From Nyssa sinensis (lineage: Eukaryota > Streptophyta > Magnoliopsida > Cornales > Nyssaceae), in assembly GCA_008638375.1 (NCBI GenBank), contig CM018035.1:23634307-23698306 (forward strand): 64,000 nt of DNA. Direction: 5' to 3'. Both the position numbers and the translations under genes were made by a program. The notes under the pieces were generated by a model. The model made no database searches, was not told the DNA's origin, and saw only the letters and a list, made by a program, of their open reading frames with translations. Shown piece by piece: positions 21,641 to 31,948 of this stretch; within the stretch, counting starts at the first letter, position 1; each line of letters begins with the position of its first letter.

Positions 21641-21655
21641 AAGTGTGGGAGAATT
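21641..21655 (+). other. Polypurine tract of the nested element
   Basis: AAGTGTGGGAGAATT directly precedes the 3' LTR at 21656. It would prime plus-strand DNA synthesis. Confidence 0.8.
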
Positions 21656-23425
21656 TGATAAGAGCATAATAGTCTATATTTTTAATTTCTTTATATTTAG
21701 TTTTATTACATATTTTCTGTTTTAGTGAGCTAATTAATTTATTTATTGAACTAGGAAAGCATCGAAGGTGAAAGAATAAATTTGGAGTATAATGTGCAAT
21801 TTTTAGCTTTTAGGCATTTTGACCTATGGAGCTTCACTGGAGATTTGGATGGTGTTAGAGTTTGAGAATGAGGAAGTAGTTTTCATGAAGTTTTTAGAGG
21901 ACGTCTTGGGCTTTTCAGAAAGGTCTGGTTTGCAAAAATTCGAGTTCGTTTGAGCATTCAAACGTTGTTTCAAAGACAGGTCTGGTAAGTTGATCCGAAT
22001 TTTTGTCCGACCAGCCAACTTCAATAGGTCATAACTTGTGCTTCCAAAGTCCAAATCAAGTGATTTTTAAGTCTAAAATTATCTACTCATCCAGAGCTAC
22101 AACCTTCGTGAAGAGCCTGAGTCAAGATTCAGTCGTTATCTGATAAAAAAAGAAGCCTAAAAATGACAGCTGCTGGCTGTGCGTGGGAGAGGAAAAAAAA
22201 GAAGCTGATTGAAAGAGCAAAGAAAAGACAAAGCAAGAAAAGAAAAAAATAAATAAATAAATAAAGTTTGAAAAGTCAACGTGGGCTTTGGGTGAGGAAA
22301 CAAAAGAAAAGAAATACAAAAGAAAAAGAATTAACAAAGATAAAAGAAAGTAAGGTGAAGAAAAGTCAAATTTTGTGGGCCAGGAGGAAAGAAATAAGAA
22401 AGAAAGGAGTGAGGATTCTGGAGGGGTCTTGGGCTTTCAAAAGAACGGAAGGGCGCAACAATTTTGCGGCACAAAGAAAATAAAGGAGAACACGTGCAGC
22501 GGAAGAAAAAAAAATGGAAGACCTGTGCGGCACCGCAGAGGCAACTGAGAAAAAGATGATAGATATAAATAAATTAGAATTTTTTTATTTAAGTATGTTA
22601 GGCTAAATTTTTTAATTTAGTTTTAGGAGATTTTAAATTCTCATTGCAGTTTAATGGTTGAATCAATTCAGTAACGTTATTTCTCTTTTTTATGAATTAT
22701 GTTCATGATAATCTGTTTTAATTGTTTATTGATATTTGATTTGATTGATTTAATTAAGGCCTGTTAAATTGATTAAATTATTATCAATTGCTAGATTCAG
22801 GAAATATATTACGTAATTGATATGGTTCCTAATCAATTGTGGCAAATAGTGACAGATGATTGTGGATAAATTTTTGTTTATTACAATGATTATCATGACT
22901 TAAGTTAAACAGTCTGAACTTGTGTGATTGTTGCTTAGAATAATCTAATTTCCTAGATATTAATGCTGTCATTAGATTAAATTTAGAGAGCTTGTTCTAA
23001 ATTGTTTAATGGTTAGAATCTAATGGAAAGCTTATTTCATTAGTGAGGAATTAAGAAAAATTTCGGATAGCAGAGCTTGTTGTTACCTAGGATTATTAGA
23101 TTCATAGAAGAGTAGAATAATGTTATAGTTGATTGATTGTTCCATTAACTGTGAGGGTAAGATTGAACCGAAGAACTGAAGTTTTAATTCATTGATTTCT
23201 GTTATTAATTTAGTTTTCAATCGTAATTAGTTTGATCAAAATTTCAACCCCCCCAATTTATTGTTTTGTTATTAATTGAATTTTAGTTTAGAATTGGTCA
23301 GAATAAATAGAAAAATAAATTGTGGACACTCTCTGTGGGTTCGACTTTTACTCAGCTAGCTACTGTGTTTATTGTGTTAAGAAGTAAGGTTAATTTATTT
23401 TTGGAGTGTTAACGACGCACTTCCA
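21656..23425 (+). repeat. 3' LTR of the nested gag-protease element
   Basis: Runs TGATAAGAG to CTTCCA, followed by TTGCT. It aligns along its length to 16198-17978 with scattered substitutions and small indels. Confidence 0.95.
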
Positions 23426-23430
23426 TTGCT

Positions 23431-23801
23431 ATATTGAACTCTATTTCCTTATTCTAAAGTCGAAAGTCTATGATAGGCAGTGACTAGTTTAAAACTCCTT
23501 CTTGCAGATATTTTATTTTACTTACTATGAGGTCTGTAGTACACAGATCGGTACTTCGTATGTTCTGGAGGCAGCTAGCTTTAGAGGAGCTAGCTCTGGA
23601 GGCGCCAATGCTTAAAGCGCTAGCTTTGGAGTAGTCAGTGCTCTGGAGGAGCCAGTGCTTGAAGCGCTAGCTCTGGAGGATCTAGCTCTAGAGGCTCCCA
23701 TGTCTATTTGTTCTGGATAGGAAAACCTTTCTTGGTCTGTATACGCGAGTGCTCTGTACACATATTGTGTTTAAATAGGTCTGTCACTTTATGGCTCATC
23801 A
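23431..23801 (-). repeat. Left (3') LTR of the non-autonomous element, second part
   Basis: It resumes the LTR after the nested insertion and matches 25574-25963, ending GGCTCATCA at 23801. It contains short repeated blocks such as GGAGGAGCCAGTGCTTGAAG and AGCGCTAGCTCTGGAGG. Confidence 0.92.
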
Positions 23802-23802
23802 G

Positions 23803-23817
23803 TTACTCCCCCCCAAG
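23803..23817 (-). other. Polypurine tract of the non-autonomous element
   Basis: On the minus strand CTTGGGGGGGAGTAAC abuts the start of the 3' LTR (TGATGAGCC). The position and composition fit a plus-strand primer. Confidence 0.8.
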
Positions 23818-23955
23818 CCTCAGTTTTGTGGGATTTGTGCAGAACTGAGGTTAGGATTTCTGAAAAGTCACACGTACTTGATGATTCATAATATACCGAC
23901 CTGCAACACTTGCAAATGAAACAAGGTTTTTTTAAAGGTCAGTAGAGTGAGAAAA

Positions 23956-24590
23956 ATGGACCAGACTTGGGAGTCTGTGAGATGGACCAAGCCTACAACA
24001 CTTGTAACAGATACAAGGCCTATAAGAGTCATTGAAATGGACCGAACTTAGGGGTTTGGGCATAAATGGACCAAGCCTAAAGCAATTGTAATAGATACAA
24101 GGCGTTTAGGGGTCATTAAGATGGACCAGCCTTGGGGGTCTGTGCATTAAGATAGACCAGACTTGGGGGTCTGTGCATTGAGATGGACCAGACTTATAAC
24201 TCTTGCATAGGCTGCAAGGTTTTTAGGTGTCTGTACATTAAGATGGACCAGTCCTATAACTCTTGCACAGACTGTAAGGTTTTTAGGGTTCTGTACATTG
24301 AGATGGACCAGAGTTGGGGGTTTGTGCATTGAGATGTACCAGACCTATAACTCTTGCACAAGCTGCAAGGTTTTTAGGGGTCTGTTCATTGAGATGGACC
24401 AGACCTATAACTCTTGCACAGGCTGCAAGGTTTTTAGAGGTTTGTACATTGAGATGGACCAGACCTATAACTCTTGCACGGGCTGCAAGGTTTTTAAAGG
24501 TCTGTACATTGAGATAGACCAATTTCATAGCACTTGTAAGGGATACAAGGCTTTAGGGGTCATTGAGATGGACCAAACCTAGGGTCTGTG
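23956..24590 (-). repeat. Mixed 30-bp and 60-bp tandem array in the non-autonomous element
   Basis: Regular 60-bp units occur at 24181-24300 and about 24332-24511. Short units of about 31 bp lie between or beside them (for example 24301-24331), with more degenerate units upstream. The short unit, read on the minus strand, carries the same TCTGGTCCATCT...CAGAC core as the 30-bp arrays of the Tat copies. The long unit keeps that core and adds an insert with CTTGCA...TGCAAG. Position just inside the 3' LTR is the same as in the Tat elements. Confidence 0.9.
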
Positions 24591-25310
24591 CATTGATGGC
24601 TAAACTGATAAGAATACTACCAGTAATGCCTATATCCTTCTTGTCAATTGGCTTGAGAGGTTCCCAAGATTTTCAACTTATGCCTTTCAATATTTGAGCA
24701 TTCTTTTCAAACTCTTGCCTGTGGCACATTATAGCACATAAAGAGTCCTCCTTGTGCCGCAACTTCTGGTTTGTGGTTGCCGTTGTTCTTCGTTGATGAA
24801 GTTGGTAGTGATGCTCAACCAATTAAGACATTAGATAGAGTTTCGTTAGATCCAAGAGAGATAGAGAGCTCTAGGGAACAAATTATCAAAAAGGTTAGAT
24901 CACGGGTGCTTTTTTTTTCCTGTACCAAAAAAAGGATAATAATTGTAAAGGAATTTAAGCCCCTTGTAATGACTAGGTGCGTTAAAAAATTATAGATAAA
25001 TGTTTTCTGACTTGATTAGTATACATATAATACTGATTTGATTATGACGTATATGTAAATACATATAGACATATGTATACATAAAAAAGATCTTGAGATT
25101 ATATATATAGACATGTATTTGTATATACATAATCTTGCAAGTAATATACATAATTTGATCTCTACCTTGATATATAAGAATTTAATCTAATTTAATTGTG
25201 TTTATCATTTATAAAGTTATATTGAACTTGAGAGAATTTAAATAATTATTAGCAAGAAATATTAATAAGAGAGAAGCAAAAACTTATGAAACGATGAATG
25301 TTGATTGTCG
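24591..25310. other. Remaining internal region of the non-autonomous element
   Basis: There is no gag or pol. A + strand open frame around 24768-24995 (74 residues) starts with a more balanced, coding-like part (near 24780-24900: FFVDEVGSDAQP, KTLDRVSLDPREIESS) that I do not recognise. It is antisense to the element and may be a captured host fragment. The rest (25000-25260) is AT-rich with ATATAGACATATGTAT-type simple sequence. Confidence 0.5.
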
Positions 25311-25328
25311 TTCCCACAGACGGCGCCA
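25311..25328 (-). other. Primer binding site of the non-autonomous element
   Basis: TGGCGCCGTCTGTGGGAA on the minus strand, three bases from the LTR. It is identical to the site of Tat copy 2 at 12987-13004. Confidence 0.88.
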
Positions 25329-25331
25329 AAC

Positions 25332-25963
25332 TGATGCTGCAAAAAACTTTTCATGCTGGCGATTCGGTAAGAGGGACCTGCAAAAAAGAGAAGGAGAACC
25401 CTTTGATGATCAAGTCAGTAAAGATAAAATAAGATATAGCATATAAGTGTAAAAAAGAGTGATTGTGTATTAAAAGAGCACCTTAGGGCTTTATTTATAG
25501 GCTGCAAATTTCCTAAGTTGATTAAGATTCGGAGTCGTAAAAGTAGGGATTTGAAGATATCCAAGAATAGCAGTTGCTATATTGAACTTTGTTTCCTTAT
25601 TCTGAGGTCAGAAGTCTATGGAAAGCGATGACCAGTTCGAAAGCCCTTGTTGCAGATATTTTATTTTACTTACTATGAGGTCTGTAGTACACAGATCGGT
25701 ACTCCGTATGCTCTGGAAGCGCCAGTGCTTAAGGCGCTACCTCTAGAGGAGCCAATACTTGAGGCACTAGCTCTGGAGGAGCCAGTACTCTGGAGGCGAT
25801 AGCTTTGGAGGAGCCAGTGCTTGAAATGCTAGCTCTGGAGGTGCTAGCTCTGGAGGCCCTTGTGCCTATTTGTTCTGGATAGGAAAGTCTTTCTTGGCTT
25901 GTATATGCGAGTCTTTTGTACACATGTCATGTTTAAATAGGTCTGTCACTTTATGGCTCATCA
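25332..25963 (-). repeat. Right (5') LTR of the non-autonomous element
   Basis: 632 bp, TGATGC to CATCA, followed by the GTCTC duplication. On the minus strand the promoter motif TATAAATAA is at 25491-25499. The upstream half (25700-25870) is made of short repeats around AGCGCTAGCTCTGGAGG and GAGCCAGTGCTTGA, which could act as enhancer-like repeats. The central part (25480-25580) is recognisably related to the LTR of Tat copy 2. Confidence 0.93.
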
Positions 25964-26032
25964 GTCTCTATTCATTTTAATAGTCTCTCTCTCATTTTGA
26001 GTTTTTAATGTCTCATAAAATTGTCATATGAC

Positions 26033-26910
26033 CAGGGGCAGATCCAAGATTTTGGTTCAGTGCGAGCAAGCTAAAACTTATTAATAAATTCAATTTTTAT
26101 TTCGTAAAATTTACTAATTACTACTTGTATCTCAAATGATTGAAAAGGATTTTTTTTTTTTTTGAAAGTTTAATCATGTCATTTACAAAAAAATAATATA
26201 TTTTCAACTTTCAGACATGTTCATATGATTCGCCTTTTTTGAGCATCTATAAATTTTTTACTATTACTTAACACAAAAAAAATTGCATAACACAAAAAAA
26301 ATTGCATATTAACATTACTTTTACAAAAAATTTAATTACTATTTTTTTAATTCTTATAAAAAGATCATAATAAAACAAATGGAATCAAATTTAACGATTC
26401 AATAACATTCCCAAACCACAAATAAAAAAATTAACATTCTCAAACCAAAACATGATATTAAAAGATTCAATATTATACATTACAAAACAAATCAATTTTA
26501 GCAATTCAATAATAATACAACAATGGTAACAATAGAACTCAATGAATAAGCTGCAATTGAATAAACAAAATAATCAAATACAAAACAAATAAAATATTAG
26601 CGAACAATAATGACATATCAAACACATTGAGAAGTAAAAAGAGAGCTAAGAGTTGTAATAAGATTTATGGCACAAATATGAGAGCTAAGACTTTTTCTTA
26701 AAAGATAGCATGAGTAAATGGATTGAAAATTTCCGGGGGGTGGGGGGGAAGAAATTAAAAAAAAATAACAAAATTTGTAGGGGACAAGTTCAAAAAAAGA
26801 AAATCAGTGGGGCAACTATAAAACTCTTTTGAAAATTTCTAAAATACTAAACTAATGTTAATATTTTTACTAAACTAATCGCTGGTATCCCCACCTTAAA
26901 TCCGCCCCAG
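26033..26910. mobile_element. Non-autonomous hAT-type transposon (MITE-like), 878 bp
   Basis: It begins CAGGGGCAGATCCAAG and ends CTTAAATCCGCCCCAG, imperfect terminal inverted repeats of the hAT kind. It is flanked by a perfect 8-bp duplication CATATGAC (26025-26032 and 26911-26918), the size made by hAT transposases. The interior is AT-rich without coding capacity. Confidence 0.9.
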
Positions 26911-26918
26911 CATATGAC

Positions 26919-27824
26919 TAACTTAAGAGTTTTATATTTGGATGAGATATGGATAATAAATTTAACTATTTAAAAATAATAAAATGAATGCAATATTAAG
27001 AACGCCCTTTTGATGTGTCTTTTAATTAAGATTTAAATCAAAATAAATTTAAAATAAAAAAAAGAAATATATATTCATATGTTCACTAATTTATATATTT
27101 TCTTCTTCCTCATAGTAATACCAATCATAAGAATTTTAATCTTTAAAAAGGATATTTTCAGTAAACCCTTGAATGTTACTTTGAAAAAAATAAAAAAAAT
27201 CAATAATCCTTACCATAATCTTATATATATTTGAATAAAAAGTCAAAAACTAATATTAAAATAGAAGTAGAATAATTTGTGTGTTGAATGATAGTATAGC
27301 AAAAGTAATTGAAGTAGTGTATAAAAAATGAAGCAACATCTCTTACTTTTTTCTTTATATTAAACTATCAAATCATCTGTAAACTTAAGTTAATAAAAAA
27401 TATATAATTAAATTATTTAATCTTTCAATAGATCACTCATATGTGGCTAGGTTCTTTATAATAAGTGGTTAACATATACATTAATTATAATTATTAGGGT
27501 AATAATGAAATTTAAACTTAAAACATTTACTCATTTTATACTAAATTACTTTTTAGAAAACTTAAACTAATATAATTGATAAATAATTTAATACTTTAAC
27601 ACTTTGTTTTCTTACTTTCTATCCACAAATATAAGTAAATAAAAAATTTGTCAAAACAAATATAGTAGTAACAAGTTTGAAAAAATCTATTTAGTGAGAT
27701 AAATTTAAATTATTTTTTGAGAATTCAAAAAATATTAAACTCAACTTATTTTTTTTAAAAATTATGAAAACACCTGTCCGGTGTAGCTCCGCCCATGTCC
27801 CTATCGTGGTATTTAAAGGGAAAA

Positions 27825-27855
<31 letters not shown>

Positions 27856-28895
27856 TATCCATAAAATAATAAGAGAAGTAAATTAAAGCGATGCTTGGCT
27901 GGGTCAGGCTATGTTTCGAACTTGGAAGTTTTAACCATAGCAACTGCGGCGTTTGGAAAGGGCTGGGCTGGAAAGTAATGCAAAGCGCTCTTAAAGAGCG
28001 TGAGACAAAGAGACTTCATTTTCAATCTTCAGCAACCACGTGTTGTTGACAAGCACTATGGCTGACATTGCAACGTGGCAGGCAAAGAGGACAAGAGGAA
28101 AGAAATAAAGGATGAGACAGGTAAACTTATCAGATCCGTACCCCCTAGAGATCTAACAGTAGATCTTGTAGTTTTGGTTCACCTACCATAAGTCCCATGC
28201 TAGTGTGGTCAACCAACCAATAGCTTTTCATGCTTTACAATTATTATCTTTATAGAAAGAAAGAAAAGCAAAAGGAAAAAAATATATCGTCAAAATGGAT
28301 TGAAATTATAAAAAGTAAAAAAAATATATAAACTTTTTTAAGTTTTGTGTTATTAATTCAAATTTATTTCATGAACATTGATTTGGTGGGAAAATACAAA
28401 GAAAAATAATGATCTAATTATTATAGTATAATTAAAACCAATTTAAATTATCCAAACGAAATATAATCTTAGTTTGATAAGAATTGACAAAATAATTCAA
28501 AATTTACCATTTAATTATTTTTTTTATCTATCAACAAAAAGATTTATTTCTCTTGGACATATGACTTTGACTCAAATTGCTTACACACGCATAGTATTTA
28601 TAAAAACTTCTTAATTCTAAATTTCATGAAAAAAAATTTAATCGCTATCTAATAATTACAATTTTACAAATATGAGCTAAACATCGACCTAATCTTGATG
28701 GGGGAGGAATAAATAAGTTATACATTTAAATTTTATAATATTCAAAAAAAGTTATTTTTGACGTATAGGGTGTGCATTTTTAAATATTGTAACAAGTGAT
28801 AGGAATTAAATTGACTTATTTTTCTTAGTCACGTGCTCATCAAAATGTTATGTTAATACCTTATTTCTATTCTACAACAATTTAAGTATATCTTT
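26919..28895. other. AT-rich intergenic spacer
   Basis: No gene supported. It holds an (AT)n microsatellite at 27833-27858. A less AT-rich patch at 27890-28230 includes a CACGTG hexamer near 28036, but no gene model attaches to it. Confidence 0.6.
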
Positions 28896-29414
28896 TTGGA
28901 TAAATTAACTTGATCTTTTCTGAGATTTATAACAATTACACTAATTTCTTATGAGGTTTATAAAATTATACCGACTTTCACTATTTTATAAATAAATAAG
29001 CAGATACCTTATTCCTGTCAATTTTTTTCTTCAAAATGATGAAATTGTCTTTATTTATTTATTTGTTTTTATATTTTTTTAATTTTGACTATTTTATTCT
29101 AACTTATTTTTAAAGATTTTTTTATTTAAAAATAAATTTAAGGTAAATAACTTATTTTTATTTTAAATAAAAAAATTTAAGGTTTTTATCAATATTTATT
29201 TAAAAAGTAAAAAAAAAAAAAAATTGGTCAAGATTTAAAAAAATGAAAAAAAAATGAAGTAGATAGTTTTGTCATTTTGAATAAAAAAAATGACTAAATG
29301 AAAATATTTGTATATTATTTTATAAAATAAGACAGGTCCGTATAATTTTAAAAACATCAAAGAATTAATATAATTGTCATAAATCTCAAAATAAGCCAAT
29401 ATGATTTACCCTAA
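28896..29414. mobile_element. Foldback MITE-like element, copy B
   Basis: About 519 bp whose left arm (TTGGATAAATTAACTTGATC...GAGATTTATAACAATTA) and right arm (TCATAAATCTCAAAATAAGCC...GATTTACCCTAA) are near-complementary. The complementarity continues inward to almost the centre, so a transcript would form one long hairpin. It is the same family as 13698-14575. The target duplication was not resolved in the AT-rich flanks. Confidence 0.75.
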
Positions 29415-30550
29415 TTTTTATTTTTTAAGTATATAATTAAATCTCAATATTCACTGTAATAATTCAAAATTTATAATAAGTGAAGATACAATAATGTTAG
29501 GACTTATTTAAAAACTTTATTAAAAATGTTTACCTTCAGAAATTGTCAGTGTTGTATTGGTTGAAATCACATCATGTCATATAGATGTAATATTTAATCA
29601 ATATAATACTATCAACTAGTGAAAATAAATAATTTTTAATAAAATATAAAGGTAAGACTAGTATTACCATGAAGATATTTAAATGTACTTCAAAAAAGCA
29701 TAGTTGTGGTGATACGACAACACTTAAAACGTGAATGTTGCTCACCTCAGAGGAGCCAAACCCAATACTTGGTGAGCCATGGGGCGGGAAACCCACCCCT
29801 ATATGCTAACATGCACGGGGTGTACACGTGGTTAGTCAAGAGCGTTGGGGGCATAGTGGGACCACTAAACCTGTCTGGTGTTGTCACATCAACGTCTCTT
29901 TTGTCTACTCAAGGGACTCATTACGCCGACACGTGTACACTTATTCTCTTTTTGATTTTATCGTCTGCATAATATCTCTTTGCTCGATATCTCGTGGGTC
30001 GTGACACTTATTTATATTTTATTATACTATAATTAAATCTCATTTTACTGCTTGCTTCACGGTTTTATTAAAAATTACTATTAAATATATACAATTCTTT
30101 CTAATTTTTTTTTTAGTAAACATGTCTTTATAATATCACTATAAATCTTAAATTGTCAATTTTAATTAATATACATATGACGATTTAAATAAAATTTGAT
30201 GTAAATATGTTATATAAAGGAATTAAATAAAGTAAAGAGTTCAATTTTTATATATAATTAAATACATATGAAGAGGATTATGGTTGACATTTTAAAATTA
30301 AATCTCACAAGTTTATAATTAATATTATTTAAGAAATCAATTTTATTATGTGTTGTGTAATTAATAATTTTATTATTTAACAATTAAAAGTTTTAAAAAA
30401 TTCTATGATAGTATTATTATTGAATAGAGAAATATACTTACATACGCAAGTATAATACATGTGAGGTACTAGTGATATTAACTTTTTTGGTTATTAAAAA
30501 GGAAGATTAAGAGTTTTTTTCTTTAACTTAATTAAACATAATATACATAT
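29415..30550. other. Intergenic spacer with one GC-richer patch
   Basis: Mostly AT-rich. Positions 29705-29970 stand out in base composition and hold an 88-codon open frame on the + strand without any recognised domain. Flanking sequence is ordinary spacer. I see no promoter or splice context. Confidence 0.5.
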
Positions 30551-30558
30551 ATTATATT

Positions 30559-30766
30559 TAGTGGCGGACACAATGATGGCGGGGAGGGGGTTGGTCCCAA
30601 ACTTTTAGAAATTTGATTTTTTTTTTTATTTTTAATTTGTATAAAAAATATTTTAAAAAAAGTAAAAATGAGCCCTCCAAAATTTTTAATATCTTTATAG
30701 TAATCCTCCTTAAAATTTAATTTTTATATTTTTGTTCCCTTATCTCAAGCGTTTTGATCGTCACAA
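30559..30766. mobile_element. Short hAT-like MITE candidate, 208 bp
   Basis: It starts TAGTGGCGGACACAATGA and ends TTTGATCGTCACAA, a weak terminal inverted repeat. It is flanked by an 8-bp duplication ATTATATT (30551-30558 and 30767-30774). The duplication lies in AT-rich sequence, so a chance match is possible. Confidence 0.5.
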
Positions 30767-30774
30767 ATTATATT

Positions 30775-31948
30775 ATAAAATTTTTATTACACATGAAAAT
30801 ATCTATAAACATGTTAGTTTCATGGTTAAAACGTATATTTGTGACAATTTTTTTTGCTCACATGATTTTGGGCTTATATATGTATTTTTGTAATTTTTTT
30901 TGTTCCAAGAAGTATTAAAAATCAACATTTATTACAAAAATAGTGTAAAATTCTGTTTAAATTATTTTTTAAAATTTTTAGAGAGGTCACATTATTGATT
31001 AAAATTACAAATAAGTGTTTAGCACACTGTTGGGGGCTATATCATTTTTTGGTGAATTTGTTTACCAACTCTTGATATTTTTAAGGCTTCAAAAATTAGT
31101 TTTTTTTATCCTAACAATTAGATAAAAATTTCAAAAAATTCATTTTTAATGTGTAAAATTGTTGGAAAGGCTCTAAAAAATAGGAATAATTAAAATATTT
31201 ATGGATCATATTTTGCGAGTCATGTGTGGATCATTTTGGTTTTAATTATCATGTTAAGAATTGTTTAATGCATTAATATTATATATTATTGATCTTCATT
31301 AGTTGTGAGACTCATATACCCATTCCCATTGTGGTAAAGTGTCGTAAAGCCATCCATCAAAGCCCATTATATTGTCATGTATGTTATGTTTGGATGTGCT
31401 TAATAAAATGATACTCTAGGATACGTGTTGTGTGAATATGGAATTACAAGGTCAATTTTGAGATAAATGAGAAATAACAATAAACATCTCTATTTACTTT
31501 ATTGTTACTAGTAGATTGATGTAGTAGGATCATTCAAGTATGTGATCTTTTTTATTGGGAAATGAAGTATTGATTTTTGTAAGCCTTGTAAGGGGATGTA
31601 TTTTCGCTACCAACTCATTTGTCCAAAACTTGCCTTGCCACGATATATTAGAATGTCAATTGGGCTTAAGTGGAGTCCATGCGCAATGATTATTATTATT
31701 GTGTGGATGAATTAAATCTGTTTTAATTCAAAATCATTTTGTGGATGGATTAATTTTTTTTTAATTCAAAATTATTTTGTTCAAAATCATTTAAAAATGT
31801 ATTTTTATCTTACATAAATGGGAGATGATTACGCGTTTAACAAAATTTTTGATCTCATAATGTAGAATAAAATAATATTTTAAATTAAATTTCTGATAGC
31901 AAAATTATATGATGAATTTATGCTTAAATGTCAGCCTGCGCCTTAGTG
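30775..31948. other. AT-rich intergenic spacer
   Basis: Nothing recognisable; no open frame of note. Confidence 0.6.

Larger units (their letters stand above)
20460..21655 (+). other. 3' non-coding region of the nested element with hairpin motifs
   Basis: It contains GTCGT...ACGAC near 20513-20527, TTGGGAGGCAACCCAA at 20547-20562 and ACATTGGGGACAATGT at 20635-20650, each able to form a short stem-loop. A polypurine-like motif AAGTGTGGGGGAGA follows at 20658. The TTGGGAGGCAACCCAA block is a recurrent motif downstream of coding sequence in Athila-type elements, in my recollection. No open frame of note. Confidence 0.75.
16198..23425 (+). mobile_element. Athila-like gag-protease-only LTR retrotransposon (TR-GAG-like), nested
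   Basis: The LTRs are 16198-17978 (1781 bp) and 21656-23425 (1770 bp) and align throughout. Both start TGAYAAGAGCATAATAG; the right ends in CA and the left in TA. The insertion is flanked by TTGCT at 16193-16197 and 23426-23430 and splits the LTR of the host element. The 3.7-kb internal region has a primer binding site for tRNA-Asp, a broken gag, a protease and a polypurine tract, but no RT, RNase H or integrase. It therefore depends on other elements to move. Confidence 0.95.
15951..25963 (-). mobile_element. Non-autonomous LTR retrotransposon (Tat-related), interrupted by a nested element
   Basis: Left LTR 15951-16197 plus 23431-23801, internal region 23802-25331, right LTR 25332-25963. 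The 5-bp target duplication GTCTC is perfect (15946-15950 and 25964-25968). On the minus strand it has a primer binding site (25311-25328) next to the right LTR and a polypurine tract (CTTGGGGGGGAGTAAC) next to the left LTR. Without the nested insertion it is about 2.8 kb and carries no gag or pol. Shared primer binding site, LTR core and tandem-repeat core link it to the Tat copies at 1-13624, the likely source of its replication proteins. Confidence 0.92.

Noticed and set aside
24147..24582. Open frames with 20-residue repeats across the 60-bp array
   Set aside because: Same reason: an artefact of a 60-bp period in non-coding element sequence.
27895..27960. tRNA-like GTTTCGAACTTGG block
   Set aside because: No acceptor or anticodon stems could be matched around it.
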